Made by a program: the position numbers and the translations under genes | From: Artemia franciscana | Lineage: Eukaryota; Arthropoda; Branchiopoda; Anostraca; Artemiidae | DNA length: 64,000 bases | Assembly: GCF_032884065.1 (NCBI RefSeq) | Contig: NC_088863.1 | Span: 67,989,750-68,053,749, forward strand | Reading direction: 5' to 3' | Part shown: one piece after another, positions 1-12,941 of the stretch | Numbering within the stretch: the first letter of the stretch is position 1 | Layout of the letters: the number at the start of each line of letters is the position of its first letter | The notes under the pieces: model-generated | Databases searched by the model: none | What the model was told of the DNA's origin: nothing | What the model saw: the letters and a program-made list of their open reading frames with translations, nothing else

Positions 1-294
1 CATTCCAATTTATTCAAATCCTCCCTCTTTACACCCTGCCAGGGAGTTCCAATTTCCTTTATATATTTCTTTATGCCGTCCTTCTACCCCAGACGAGGAC
101 GACCTGCGTTTCGTTTAGCCCTAGACGGTTGTCTGAAAGGACAATCTTTGGCAATCTGTCATCTTTCTTCCGCAAGACGTGCCCTAGCCATCTCAACTTT
201 TCTTTCTTTTCAGCCCTAGAAAGCGAGATTTGACCACATTTTTCGTTCAGCCTACTGTTTGAAATACGGTCAGTCAGCCGGGTGCCTAGAAGAA
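1..294 (-). pseudogene. RTE-type LINE reverse transcriptase, C-terminal part (copy A)
   Basis: Read on the minus strand this encodes the C-terminal tail of an RTE-like LINE polyprotein: LLGTRLTDRISNSRL, then a charged stretch and the hallmark KLRWLGHVLRKKDDRLPK. The rest of the same LINE lies at 3,550-4,440, beyond the inserted Penelope-like element. Joining across the insertion shows a one-base loss just upstream of the LLGTRL motif, so the LINE copy was already frameshifted. The 3' end lies before the window start in this copy but can be seen in copy B. Bases 281-294 (GGTGCCTAGAAGAA) are the target duplication flanking the insertion. Confidence 0.85.
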
Positions 295-520
295 ACAAAT
301 ACAACGTAGAAACAATAGGGAAAGTTTTTTCAAGACAATGGAAATTATTTATGTAGATATTTCGGCCCTATGTCCAAGGGCCGTCTTCAGCACAATACAA
401 TACTATATATATATATAAAAGAACTTACATCAAATTGTGAGAATTAAAACTGAATATAAAAACACTTATTGAAACATTTTTTTTTTAAATATAGCCTTAG
501 CATCCTTACTTCAGCGAAAA
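295..520 (-). repeat. Inverted 5' pseudo-LTR of the PLE, copy A
   Basis: This is the reverse complement of the element's 3' end (about 3,290-3,520). It includes the (TA)n run and the block beginning TTGTTTCTACGTTG. An inverted terminal repeat of this kind is usual for Penelope-like elements. Confidence 0.8.
356..390 (-). ncRNA. Hammerhead-like ribozyme motif in PLE 5' pseudo-LTR
   Basis: On the minus strand the order is CTGAAGA (plus 384-390), one extra C, helix II GGCCC/GGGCC around a 9-base loop, then GAAATATC (plus 356-363). CUGANGA and GAAA are the two conserved boxes of the hammerhead core, and UC would be the cleavage site. UGUG upstream can pair with UACA after the cleavage site as helix I. 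Helix III is almost absent, as reported for minimal PLE hammerheads that act as dimers; AUAU is self-complementary. The extra C between the first box and helix II is a caveat. Confidence 0.5.
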
Positions 521-617
521 TTAGGCCGAACTTACATAGGGCCGAAATATCTACATAAATAATTTCCATTGTCTTGAAAAAACTTTCCCTATTGTTTCTA
601 CGTTGTATTTGTTTGTT

Positions 618-3215
618 ATGGAAAGGCAGTGTGGTCTTCGTCGCTATTTTCGTCTAGCTTATGAGGAGCAGTTGACCTATGATATCTTTTATTTTATTAG
701 TCTAGGTAAAAAACATGCTAATATTATCAATCAACAAAAATTTTTAGAATCCTGTAGAAAGGAAAACCTTATTCCCAAGTCTTTAAGATATAAATTACAT
801 TTAAATACCCGAAAAGAAGCGCAATTTGCCCATACACTACAGTTAAAAACCCTAGTCCATATTATTAAGGACAAAAAACAGAAACGACATATTATTTCTT
901 CAGAGAGAAAATCGTTGGAAACTTTTTTGCTGGAAAACCTGTCCACCGTTGATTTTGCTCAAGTTGTTAGATTAGAAAGGAATTTGTTTAGCCACGATTT
1001 TCGCTTGTCCAAGGAACGCCTCTATAAAAAATTAGAAGGCTTACGAAATGAATCTTCGATGAGAAACCGTATTTATTCTCCAAGATTCACTCCTGGGCCT
1101 GCTATCGTTAACCTCTCTTCTAAAACATTGGAACCCCAGGAAATCGAAACACTAGAAAAAGGTCCAAAATTTTCTTTTCTACCAAAACAGGTTCCTGTGG
1201 CAGATATAGTTTCCTCTCTAGAGTCCGCTTTGCATAAACACTATCCTTCTGTCTCTAACCCGGATGAAGTTAGATCTGGTCTAATAAATATCCTCTATAA
1301 TAGCCAAAAAAAGTTTAAGCCTCCTACCAATTCCACACCGGAAAATTTGCATGACATAAAAATACTATCTAATCTCCGAAAAGATCCTTCTATTATAATA
1401 ACTAAAGCAGACAAAAGCAATTCACTTGTTGTCATGAATACAACAGACTATTACAACAAAATTCTTTCGCATTTAAATGACACAATTACATATCAAACAA
1501 TAACTCATGATCCTACTGATCAGTTCACTAATAATATTATAAATGAATTAAAGCAGCTAAAAAAAATGGTAAAATCACCCCACAACTATACAATAAATTT
1601 TTTCCCCGTGGTAGTTTCTGTCCTAAACTCTACGGTTTACCAAAAATACATAAACAGGGTATTCCCTTAAGACCTATTGTAGCTTGTACTAAAGCTCCCG
1701 CTGCCAATATTGGAAAATGGCTTTGTGCAGCTTTCAAACCTTTATTGTATTCTCAAAATTCCTATATTCATAACTCGGCAGATTTGGTTAAAAAACTTAG
1801 CAACACAAGTATTTCAGAAAACACAATAGTTAGTAGTTTCGACATTGTTTCCATGTATACAAATATAGATGTAACTATTTCAGAGGAATTATTAAAAAAC
1901 AAAATAGAAGAAAATTACCACTTGATCGAGACTTCAGCGACAGAAATTGATTGTGAAGTTTTAATGACTCTTGTTAAAATTTGTAATAAGTTTTCTATGT
2001 ATTTTCAATTTCGCGATTCTTTTTATCAGCAAAAAAATGGATTACCCATGGGGGCACCTTTATCCGGGCTACTAGCAAATATTTACGTCGAGAATCTTGA
2101 GAATTGGGCATTGAATTCTTATTTTCTAAAACATATCTATTGGGGTCGTTATATGGATGACGTAATTTCACTTTGGAATTATGGGGAAGCTGAACTTCGG
2201 GGCTTCTTAGATCATCTTAACACTTATGACCGAAATTTGCAGTTCACCCTTGAAGTTGAAATTGAAAATAAACTACCGTTTTTAGATGTATTAATTATTC
2301 GTAATGCTGATGAACTGGATTTTACTATATATCGAAAGCCAACACAAAACAATAGATATCTTCACTTTAATTCAAATCACCCCCCACAAGTTAAAAGAGC
2401 AGTTGTAATTTCCCTCATTGATCGTGCCCTAAATATTTGCTCCCATTCATATATAAATGCAGAAATAAATTTTATCAGAGATATTCTTTTTGGTAATGGA
2501 TACCCCATTCCTTTTGTAAATAAAATAATTAGCCGTAGAATAAAAAGACATTCTTGTAAAATCGAAGAAGATACTTCACAATGTGAGGCTATTGATAAGC
2601 CCTCAAATATTGTCTATCTTCCGTATATCCCAAAGATTACAACAAAATTAAAAAATATTTGCATAAAAAATAATCTGTACGTAGTTATTTACTAATAATT
2701 TTAAAATCATCAATTTCTTAAATTCGGGTAAAGATAAGACCCCAGTTACTCGCCAAAGAGGGGTCTATCAAATACCCTGTGATTGCGGAAAATACTATGT
2801 CGGCAGGACCCATCAGAATCTAGACAAAAGGTTACAACAGCATAAAAATGACATAGACAAGGCCTTAATTTCAAATGGTTCCAACAACTCCTTTGATTCT
2901 GCTCTAGGTTGGCATATATTTAATAATCCATCCCACATGATACTTTTTGAAAACTCTTCACTCATTAGTAATGATTTGGGAATAAAACAGGTGGTTCGAG
3001 AATCAATTGAAATTAATCTCAAAATAAATAAAAATATTTCTTTGAACAGGGACTTGGGGGAATACTCACTAAATTCTTTATACTCAAATTTAATTAAAAA
3101 TGATCTAACAAAATATTTTACTAAACCAATTTATAATAGTACTGAACCAACTACGAAAAGGCCTTTGAGACAGGCTGCTAAACAAGCAAGATTAGCTTTA
3201 AGAAATTGCATCTAA
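618..3215 (+). pseudogene. PLE polyprotein: reverse transcriptase plus GIY-YIG endonuclease (frameshifted)
   Basis: The reading frame runs in three pieces. The first (618-1,670, from the ATG in MERQCGLRRYF) holds the PLE N-terminal region and the first RT block, TKADKSNSLVVMNTTDYY. A one-base loss in a T/C run near 1,600-1,610 moves the frame. The second piece, to 2,695, holds LYGLPKIHKQGIPLRPI, RT motif A FDIVSMYTNID (~1,838), motif B NGLPMGAPLSGLLAN, the catalytic YMDD (~2,150) and NKLPFLDV. A one-base gain near 2,685-2,690 restores the first frame. The third piece, to 3,215, has the GIY-YIG nuclease: GVYQIPCDCGKYYVGRT with downstream R and H residues (2,758-2,850). The total of about 865 codons is normal for PLEs. 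The enzyme would nick DNA and prime reverse transcription of its RNA. Confidence 0.9.
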
Positions 3216-3279
3216 TCATTTTATTCTCTTTAGTTTGAATGAGTTTATATTTCTTCATTTCATTCTTTTCGCCAGTCCT

Positions 3280-3549
3280 GGTTGAACTTCGCTGAAGTAA
3301 GGATGCTAGGGCTATATTTAAAAAAAAAATGTTTCAATAAGTGTTTTTATATTCAGTTTTAATTCTCACAATTTGATGTAAGTTCTTTTATATATATATA
3401 TAGTATTGTATTGTAATGAAGACGGCCCTTGGACATAGGGCCGAAATATCTACATAAATAATTTCCATTGTCTTGAAAAAACTTTCCCTATTGTTTCTAC
3501 GTTGTATTTGTTTGTTATGGAAAGGCAGTGTGGTCTTCGTCGCTATTTT
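3280..3549 (+). repeat. Direct 3' pseudo-LTR of the PLE, copy A
   Basis: This runs from CTTCGCTGAAGTAAGGATGC through an A-run, a (TA)n run and the GGCCC...GGGCC hairpin to GTCTTCGTCGCTATTTT at the element end. It is the direct counterpart of the inverted copy at 295-520. Confidence 0.8.
3413..3450 (+). ncRNA. Hammerhead-like motif in PLE 3' pseudo-LTR, core damaged
   Basis: The hairpin GGCCC/GGGCC and GAAATATC are intact. The first core box reads ATGAAGA instead of CTGAAGA, and the base before it has also changed, so the conserved C3 is lost. If the motif is a true hammerhead, this copy should not cleave. Confidence 0.45.
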
Positions 3550-4440
3550 GGTGCCTAGAAGAATCCGTAGCAATTTCTCTGAAAACCATCTAGTAAATCT
3601 TCATCCACTTTTCGGAGCGCCCATGCTTCAGAGCCATATTTGACCAATGTCATCACTGTACCTTTCAATATTCTAATCTTGATTTGCCCACTTATCTTCC
3701 AATCCCTTTAAACTTTTTTGAACTGTAAAAAAAAACACCCTGAAACTTGGCTATTCTACTTTTAATATCTTCACTGCTCCCACCGTCTTTACTAATACTA
3801 CTACCAAGGTAACTGAAGGTGCCCACCTGATCAATCTTTTTGTTACCCACCGTCACCTTTTCGTCTTCACTTATTCCTAGCTTTAGTGACTTACTCTTCT
3901 TAGCATTAATTTCAAACCTATTCTTGCACTCTGAACTTGCAAAACCTCAAAAAGTTCATTCATTTTGCTCACACTTTCATCTAGGATGCTTAAATCATCA
4001 ATATAATGGAAGGCCAGGAGAGTTTTTCCTTCTCTTTTGATTCCATGGCCTTCCCTTGCCTTCCCAGTGCTCCCTAAGTCTATCAAAATAATCGATATAA
4101 AGCGGGATAGAACACAACCCTGCTTAACTCCTGATTTAATACAAAACCAGCTAAAAACCTAATTTCCAACCTTACCGGAGCATTGTTATTAATTACTTTA
4201 ATGTATTTGGCTGGTATACCATGCTAGGATGACACGTTTGCTAAAGCTCTTCTAACAATAGAATCAAACGCTTGCTCATAATCTATAAAACTGAGGACTA
4301 AAGGTGTTTGACCACGAAGGCACTTTTCAATTATTAACCTGAGAGTGAAAATTTGGTCGACACATCCGCTACGTTTTGTAAAACTGCTCTGTTCTTCTTT
4401 TAAAACTTTTCCTATAGCATCTCTCAGTTTTAAAAGTATA
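3550..4440 (-). pseudogene. RTE-type LINE reverse transcriptase, central part (copy A)
   Basis: From high to low coordinate the minus strand encodes LRDAIGKVLKEEQSSF, then the RT block SFIDYEQAFDS (motif A), WHGIPAKYIKVI (interrupted by a stop), HYIDDLSILDESVSK (motif C region, with IDD for the usual ADD), FSYLGSSISKDGG, and KYGSEAWALRKVDEDLL next to the PLE insertion. This is the domain order of RTE/BovB-like LINE ORF2. The copy is truncated at its 5' end near 4,440, so the endonuclease is missing. Stops and frameshifts make it non-functional. Confidence 0.85.
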
Positions 4441-5545
<1,105 letters not shown>

Positions 5546-5671
5546 AACAATAAGATCGATCAAGTGCATAGTTTCACTTACCTGGGTAGAATTATTATTA
5601 AAGACGGTCGATGCAGTGAATGTCTCAAAAGTAGAATAGCCAAAGCCCCGGGTGTTTTTTCACGATTGAAT
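5546..5671 (+). pseudogene. Short RTE-type LINE fragment
   Basis: The plus strand encodes NNKIDQVHSFTYLGRIIIKD, followed by SRIAKAPGVFSRLN. This matches the same region of the minus-strand LINE at ~3,700-3,850 (KKIDQV.TFSYLGSSISKDGG...SRIAKFQGVF) but is clearly divergent. It is a second, older RTE insertion. Flanking homology could not be delimited. Confidence 0.7.
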
Positions 5672-5941
5672 TTTTTTTGAAGAATGAATTTTTTTTTGGG
5701 AAGACGAGTCAGAAAAACAAGAATAGAATTGTAAAAAAGATACAATCGAATAATTTTGGAAACGTAAAACTGTCATAAACCATAGTCTGTAAATAAATAT
5801 TTCAAAGTTCTATCTATATACGAGTGGATGAGCTGGGCAGCAGTTAAACCGAAGACAATATTGATCAATTGCCAGCTATAAATTTATAGCAGGTTATAAT
5901 GAGGAAAAAATTTTCTCTGCAGTGTTTCATTCATAAGGTGT

Positions 5942-6176
5942 AAATAATGACGAAGACCACACTGCCTTTCCATAATATAACAACAAAAGCGAGAATAATG
6001 AGGACTTTTTTCCCAAGACAGTGAATCAACAAAACCTATTTGAATATTTCGGCCCTATATCTAAGGGCGGTCTTCAGCAAAGAAAAAATAAAAAACAATA
6101 AAACACTTACAATAAAAATTCTCAGTTAAAAATCCATTTTTTTTTAAAATAGCCTTGGCATCATTACTTCTTAACG
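5942..6176 (-). mobile_element. Solo pseudo-LTR of a second, divergent PLE
   Basis: On the minus strand this reproduces the whole terminal-repeat layout of the PLE at 295-3,549. It has a GTAATGATGCCAAGGC block and A-run, then CTGAAGACCGCCC...GGGCCGAAAT (6,045-6,077), and it ends in TTATGGAAAGGCAGTGTGG. Sequence divergence is substantial, so it represents a different PLE subfamily without its coding region. The GAAGAC plus hairpin plus GAAA block is the best conserved part. The MITE begins immediately after it. Confidence 0.75.
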
Positions 6177-6480
6177 AATTAAATAAAAAAAAACAAGTTT
6201 TTTTAACTGAAAGTAAGGAGCTACATTAAAACTTAAAACGCACAGAAATTACTTCGTATATGAAAGAGGCTGCTTCCTCATCAACACCCCGCTCTTTACG
6301 CTAAAGTTGTTTACTGTTTTAAAAAGAAGAATTGAGAGAAAGAGTCAATCTTTATCGTAAAGAACGGGGCGTTGATGAGGAAGCAGCCTCTTTCATATAC
6401 GAAGTAATTTCTGTACGTTTTAAGTTTTAATGTAGCTCCTTACTTTCAGTTAAAAAAACTTGTTTTTTTTTATTTAATTA
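6177..6480. mobile_element. Palindromic MITE (fold-back element), copy A
   Basis: About 303 bp with arms of ~130 bp that are almost perfect reverse complements. The left arm runs AATTAAATAAA..., AACTGAAAGTAAGGAGC, GAAATTACTTCGTATATGAA, CGCTCTTTACGCTAAAG. The right arm from ~6,350 mirrors it to TTTATTTAATT. It has no coding capacity. The same family recurs many times in this window (17.8-19.0 kb, 35.1 kb, 36.9-37.6 kb, 43.7 kb). In this copy the arms mismatch at two sites that match in copy B. Confidence 0.9.
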
Positions 6481-6689
6481 AAGGTAGCATGTGACTATTT
6501 TGGGATGTTAACAAGCGTCAATTTTTTTTTGTAGCGGTACTGGTTCTAACACAAATTCAAAAAATAAATACAAAAAAGTCATCATTGATATTAGTATGCT
6601 AATTCTTTATAAAGGAATGTTAGAGAAATGAAGCTTTGAATTTTTAAATAATGACGAATTAGATATCAATGCTAAGTTTTAAAAGAGGT

Positions 6690-8765
6690 ATTCAATTATA
6701 AATAGTTTATTGATTGATTATAGCACTCTTATAAGGGTAACTCGTCGTAGAGAAACTCTAAAAAGCCATGGATTACTCGTGCTCTTTTAAAGGCTGTCAT
6801 TAGAAGAAAGTGCTTGCTCAAGATATGTACGGCTAGTAATAGTGTTAGTGATATAACAGACTATAAGATTTATATTAACCAGTTAAATACACTACTTCCT
6901 AAGCCCAAAGCTGATTACTATCTTAATTAATTAAATCTTGTGAAGGTACCCTAGAAAAACATGGCAAATTATAAAATCTGCCGTAAGTCCTGATTATGAT
7001 TGTATATTTCTGGACGTGATACATAATGATAATACAATTGTAGATAGAACGAGCCGTGATTTTACTAATGTGGGGAAAGATTTGGTTCGAAGTATAATCA
7101 TTTCTGACCAAGAATTAATATTCAATTAAAATTAATATTCATTGAATGTAGATGATGCTCCCGTATATTTGAAGCCAACCAATTCTTCTGAGCTTTCTGA
7201 AACATTGAATAATATGAGAAAAGGAGCTTCAGTCTCTGATTTTGGAACAGTTAAAACTTTAAAGTATATTTGCCCTGTTATTTCCGGTCATATAGTGTAT
7301 TTATTTAATGAATGTTTTAGGACTGGAATGTTCGCAAGCTGTTTTAAAATTGCAAAAGTTATTCCTCTATATAAAGGCGGGGATAAAAATGAACTTGGAA
7401 ATTATAGGCCCATTTCTTTACTACCAGTAGTATCCAGGTTGTTTGAGAAATTAGTAGTTAAGAGAATGGTTGAATTCTGGGAGAGTAAGTCATTTTTTAA
7501 TCCAAATCAATTTGGTCTTCGGAGGGGTATATCTAATGAGCACGCTGTTTTATCTTTGACAATTTATGTGAGTGATGCGTTGGATAATGGTATGAAAGTT
7601 GCTTCTGTTTTTCTTGATGTTGTAAAAGCTTTTGACTGCGTTGACCATTTTATACGCATTGCCAAATTCGAAAATTTTTGTTTTAGAGGACCATTTCTTG
7701 AATTACTGTCCTCGTTTTTAAGAGAAAGAGCTCAATAGGTGCAATTATGGGATATCGATTCCTCAGTAAGTAATGTTAAATTTGGAGTACCTCAAGGATC
7801 AGTTCTTGGCCTCCTGTTATTTCTAGTTCTTATAAATGATTTATGTAGATTTTTAATATGATTTTGTATGATCTTGAATTTGGGTGTGATGGGCAAAAAG
7901 TCATTGTCCCCAGCTTTGCGGATGACACTCATATAACTGTGGCTGCACAAACAGGAATTCAGCTGTTGAGTCGTATTAATTCTCGTCTGGAGTTTGTTGA
8001 AAAGTGGATGAAGCTTAATAAGTTAAATTTGAATTATAGTAATATTGCTTTTTATTGTATGTTAGGAGCTCAAGATACTACCGTAGGATAGATAGACTAA
8101 ATTTGGCGGATATGAGTATTTTAAGAATAAATTGTACAAAATATCTAGGATTTTTAATTTATGAATTTCTTAGTTTCAAAGAACGTATAGATTATACTAG
8201 TCTTAAATCGCTAAGAATGTTGGCATTTTAGGAAAGTTGAAGTATATTTTCCCAAGAGATGCTTTAAGAACACTGTATTATTCCTTAATTGATCCTTATC
8301 CGCTATATTGCTGTTTCTTTTGGATTACTACATTTTCTTCTCATCTCCATCACATTCAAGTTTAGCAGAATAGAGTATTTCGAGTGTTATGCGGTGTTGG
8401 TTTTAATGAATCGGTACAAAAGAGGTATATAGATTGCGAAATCTTGCCTTTAGCAGGACTTATTACTTTCTATCGAAACCTGTTTACAAATAAATATGTT
8501 TAAAATTTTTCACCTATATGTTTTAAAAGTATGTCTGAATTAGGAAGTGACAATTATACAGATTTTATGACACAGTTTCATATATTTTGTCGTCCGCTTG
8601 CTATTAGATCTCAATTTTCTGTTACTTCAATCTCTATTTTCTGTTCGGCATCTAGGACCCCAGCCATGGGATTGTTTACCTACGACTTCGATTAATATGG
8701 ATAATTTTCATGAATTTCGGCGGGAATTAAAGCTATTTTGCCAAAATATTTATGGTTTCAATAGT
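6690..8765 (+). mobile_element. Decayed Jockey-superfamily LINE, copy A
   Basis: A degraded non-LTR retrotransposon on the plus strand. The upstream linker reads PWITRALLKAVIRRKCLLKI, then YKIYINQLNTLLPKAKADYY in broken frames, followed by the reverse transcriptase (7,142-8,091). After it comes the usual C-terminal region with YLGFLIYEFLSFKERIDY, KYIFPRDALRTLYYSLIDP and RVLCGVGFNES in shifting frames. The endonuclease and any ORF1 are absent, so the copy is 5'-truncated. The family could be Daphne- or CR1-like; the exact clade cannot be set by eye. Confidence 0.85.
7142..8091 (+). pseudogene. LINE reverse transcriptase (Jockey superfamily), copy A
   Basis: The first open stretch (7,142-7,738) carries KVIPLYKGGDKNELGNYRPI, SLLPVVSRLFEKLV, NQFGLRRGISNEHA and motif A, VFLDVVKAFDCVDH. 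A stop follows RERAQ. The frame continues through GVPQGSVLG (~7,785). After another shift, 7,858-8,091 contains the catalytic FADDTHI and KWMKLNKLNLNYS. Stops and frameshifts make it inactive. The enzyme would copy LINE RNA at a nicked chromosomal target. Confidence 0.9.
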
Positions 8766-11700
8766 TGAGCGGACCTCAAGTCAAGCCAATATGTTGGTTT
8801 TGTTTTAGGCGATACAGGTCAGAAGGTTTTTAGTTTCTTTTTGTTTTGTCTTTTTTGTCTTTCCTGAAATGAAATCCCGGATCGATCGGAATGTAGGGTA
8901 ATTGAACAGTTTTGTTTCTTTTTCTTTCCTTTTTTTCTTTTTTCTCTCCTTTTTCGTATTGTTTTTATTTGTATGTGTACTGGGGTTGTAGGCCCAAAAA
9001 TGCTCTGCTTCGGGCCATTTGGTTTTTTGTTTTGTTCGTTTATATTGATAGACCCATCTTTCTCTCTCTCTCATGTTATTTACGTCCCGTGTAACAATAT
9101 GGTAAGTGATCGGGCTTGTCAGATACAGTGATGCCAACCCAAATTTTAACAAAAAGTAGCACAAATCGTTCAGAAAATGTACCAGTGACCGAAAAATTGT
9201 GCCATGTCCCATTTTTTTCCACGTATTGCGCTTCGTGCAACATGCGGATCCTATGCAAAGTACAGTGCTATCTATGATAATATTGTATCAGACATTTTCT
9301 TTCACTTTCTTTCTCCATTCCCTTTTTTCCAGTTGCAAATTTAACTCTCTGAATTATTTCGAGTTTCTGTAAATATTACTTGAATTTGAAATATGTTTTC
9401 CCCATATTTTCCCCACATTTAAATAGTCTTAATAGTTCTAAAAACATTCAAAAGCCAAACTAAATACTCCAGACATCCGTCATGACCTGATTCCCGGCAT
9501 GTTTCACGATTTGGCTCTAAAGGTTTCCTACTTGATATGAAAAATGTCAAGGGAGACTTTGCAATGTATTGGGCCTAATCTATTAGTGAAAAACTAATTT
9601 TGGTCTGTTTTTTTTTTTTCAAGGAAAAACAAATTTGTCTCAACATCCAGATATGTTACTTGCAAAGTAGGACCATATTTAAAGAATTTGCCAGTTTTGC
9701 CTGTCGCTTACTTAAAAAGAAAGCAAAACCATTAGCGGTTTTTATCCATGCGTGCCTCAAGCTTATTTTCAAGTTTGATACTCATTTTACTGTTTTTTGT
9801 TGAAAATAATAGGTCACCTAAAATTCATCATTAAATTTTATTGTTTCTGTGATAAAAAATTTTCCTCAATAATTCTTTTTTATTTGCCATTTTGTCATCC
9901 AGTTTGCCAATTTCATGGTGCCAGATGGTCATAAAGCAGTAGTTACTTTAAAGTCAAAGTAGGATTTCACGTTCTTCAGTTAGGACGTTGCGGTAAGGAT
10001 GAACCAGAGTATTTTACATGCAAGTTACTTGATACGACAATTCTTACTTTAATCAAAATTGTTCAAGACATGTTTTTAAAACATTGCTCTCAAGTGGTTC
10101 AAGCCAATAAACTATCCATTTCAAGCCAATAAACAATAAATGCTCCTATTTATGGATTGACATAACACGAATTTCACAATTTGTTGATTGCCTTCCAAAA
10201 AGTTTCAGTCAATAAATTATGCTACCCTTCATGATTTTCATTCCTTAAAGCCAACGCGCTGTAGAGCTGTCCCTTTTCTCTTATTTGGTATTAAGGCCCT
10301 CGTAAGTAGACTGGAACTGTATAGGGCCGTCGATGACCACGATTTGGCTGCAGGGATAAATTTATGTATCTCTCCGACTATATAGCACTTCGTTTATCCT
10401 TCTCCTACAGTAATATGGTACCAACACAAATGAATGTCAAAAGAAAGACCACGAAAGGGTGTTTATTTGTTTATTTTCTATGTTCTTCGCGGTGATGGTA
10501 CCGAGCCAATGTTCCTATATGATCGGAAAAGGCTTATTCAAATGAAAACTAAAGATTCAAATGCCATTTTAAGTGACCTGAAAGATCGGAGGACAATATC
10601 CCACCCACTATTTTTCCCCAAACACAACCGATCAAAATTGTCAGATAGTAATATAATACAGCTGAGATGAAAGGTTCAATAACTAGGCCTCTAGTGATCG
10701 CTTGACCCACCAAGAACCCTGGGGAAAGGGCTGTATGATATAAAATTTGCCTACAATTTATATAGTATTACTTATTGGATAATGTACGGACAATTTTCAA
10801 GGGGAATTTTTCAGGGGAAGAACATTTCCTGGGAAATTGTTCAGCAGAAATTTAGGATTTAGAAAACTGTCTGAAATCAAACACAAAAAAACTTTGTCGA
10901 CACAAAGTAAACAGTTACAATAATTTTTATCTTCATAGTAAATTTTACTGTTGCTGCTTACTTTCATTTAAAATTTTTTTCTATTAATTTAATGTAAACA
11001 AAAGTCACAATATTTTACCAGGTTATCAAAGTTGCAATATCTTGGGAAAGGCTTGATTTATCGATTTGAAAGTTTTAGGGAGTGTTATCGAGGGGAAGGG
11101 AGAGAAAAGTGGTCATTATGAACTCTTCTAGCTGTGTAAGAAAAGCAAGGGGGAGAAGCAAGGGTTTTAAATTTTGTAAAGGATGGAAAGGTAAAGTGGC
11201 TAAAAATGTTATAATTTGGATCTACCTAAACGCTTTCTTGCAATAGACTCCTATGTAAATTTGGATCAAGTCAGATCAAAGAAGCGAGGTAATTCAAATG
11301 TTACGATGCAGTCAAAGGCTATCAAAATAATAAAAACAAGATATCGGCAATAACTTTGGCATAATATTCAGCATAAAGCTGAAACTTCCAAGAAGTGTTA
11401 GGGAAGTAGAGTAGGCCTTATATATTTTTATTTACGGGGAGGAGACAGAAGGGGTGGGTCTCCTTTTCTGCCTCTATCTAATTCTTTCTGCGCTGCAAAC
11501 TTCTATGAGGCCTATAATCTCGTCACCATTAAGTGGTAAAACAAATCAAAAGACATTATGTGTTGTCAAATGATCAAAACAGCACTTATGCAATATCCTG
11601 GGAATGACTTTGTTGATCAAATTTAAATTTTAGGGGATGTTTTGGATTGGGGTAATTGGGGCTTAAATCTTAGATTGGAGAAAGGGAGCTGAAGGAAAAT

Positions 11701-12299
11701 ATTTTAAAATTAAAATTTTAGATACTATGAGCCCCTGTTAGAGATGAATATATTCCAGGATAAATAGTGATGTAGACTGAAAGTAACCAATTGAAATATT
11801 GTATTTGCATTATCTCAGGAGCAGAAGTGGAGGATCAGGTTGAAGTTTTTTTTTTGGATGTTTCTTGGCATAGTTGACCATAACTTTTCATTTGAGAGGC
11901 GAGGCAGTGGTAAATCGTAAAAACCCATTTTTCCATATGACAAATGACATTACCATACCAAATGACTAAAATATTTGGGACGAGTAAAACGGTGCCTTAA
12001 AGTTCCTTCCTAAAGAAAAAAAAAACATATTCACTTTGACTGGTGGAAGCCCGACATAGGCTTGAAATTTTGTTTCGTCTTGCGAATTTTTCACCACAAC
12101 CAAAGCTATATTGATTTGAGCACACAGCTTAATATAAGCGTTAAAATCCCCCGAAACTAAAAATAATAATTTTTATTTCGACAACGTTAACGTCTTATAT
12201 CTTCCTATAATAGATCCATACCGGATTATTACCATTTCTGCTTTTTTGACGAGCTATATATATACTGCGCCAAGAACCAAACTATTGCTATTCGCAAAA
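8766..12299. other. 3.5 kb without a recognisable gene (copy A)
   Basis: AT-rich sequence with pyrimidine-rich runs (about 8,820-9,080) and long homopolymers. Open stretches near 10,188-10,385 and 10,434-10,670 start at non-ATG codons or lack any motif, and I do not consider them genes. The same sequence is repeated at 29,420-32,957. Confidence 0.5.
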
Positions 12300-12735
12300 G
12301 AATTTCAAACCGTAAATATGCATTACTTCATTAAAATCAAGTAATAATTCATGTTTCCAGCTACTTTTCTAGTAGCTATTTTTACGGAGTAACCTTAGTA
12401 AGTTGGCTCTAAATCTTCAGAGTGGCAAGTCCAACTAAAACAAGCCAGAACCATAAAATATGCTTGCTTCATTATAACCAAAATACAACCATAATAATTC
12501 ATCTGCTACTTCTCTAGTAACTATTTCTACTGAGTAACCTTGGAAAATTGGCTCCAAATCTTCAGTTTGTTGAGCCCAACTAAAGCAAACCCAAACCATG
12601 AAATATGCTTGTTTCATTAAAACCAAAATAGAACAATAATTATTCTGGTTTCCAGCTAATTTTCTAGCAACTATTTCTACCAAGTAACCTTGGAAGATTC
12701 CAAACCTTCAGTTTGCCAAGTCCAACTAAAGCAAT
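12300..12735. repeat. Tandem repeat, three ~147-bp units, copy A
   Basis: Three degenerate units share the blocks ACCATAAAATATGCTTGCTT-like, TTCTAGTAACTATTTCTAC, GAGTAACCTTGG and TCCAACTAAAGCAA. They begin near 12,306, 12,448 and 12,594. The minus-strand open frame across them encodes a repeated peptide, but it is a by-product of the repeat. Confidence 0.85.
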
Positions 12736-12941
12736 AACATACATACCAAGTACATCATGTAAGAAATGATTCACACTTTGGATATTCAATGTAAATATAA
12801 GCACCGGGTGGATATGACCCTACTTTTTCTATATATCTAGTGAATTTTTATCATATTCTGGCCGGACAAACGGCAAGACAAGGTGATTACTAAGTGTGAA
12901 TGAAAGTCACTGGATTCTATTTAATAACCACTTTTTTTTAG

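Larger units (their letters stand above)
295..3549 (+). mobile_element. Penelope-like retroelement (PLE), copy A
   Basis: This 3.26-kb insertion is bounded by the 14-bp direct repeat GGTGCCTAGAAGAA (281-294 and 3,550-3,563). It carries a reverse transcriptase fused to a GIY-YIG endonuclease. As is typical for PLEs, the ends are related pseudo-LTRs: about 3,280-3,549 is in direct orientation, and about 295-520 is an inverted copy of the same sequence. A short direct piece (about 528-650) leads into the coding region. Hammerhead-like motifs occur in the terminal repeats. The coding region has two frameshifts, so this copy is dead. It sits inside an RTE-type LINE. Confidence 0.9.

Noticed and set aside
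8805-9212. Minus-strand frame rich in Lys and Glu at its C-terminal half
   Set aside because: Produced by pyrimidine-rich runs; it changes length in copy B because of one homopolymer difference.
10188-10670. Two successive open frames (10,188-10,385 and 10,434-10,670; also in copy B)
   Set aside because: No ATG at the first, no motifs, no splice context; composition matches the surrounding non-coding DNA.
12435-12683. Minus-strand frame with an internally repeated peptide
   Set aside because: It follows the ~147-bp tandem repeat, so the peptide repeat has no independent support.
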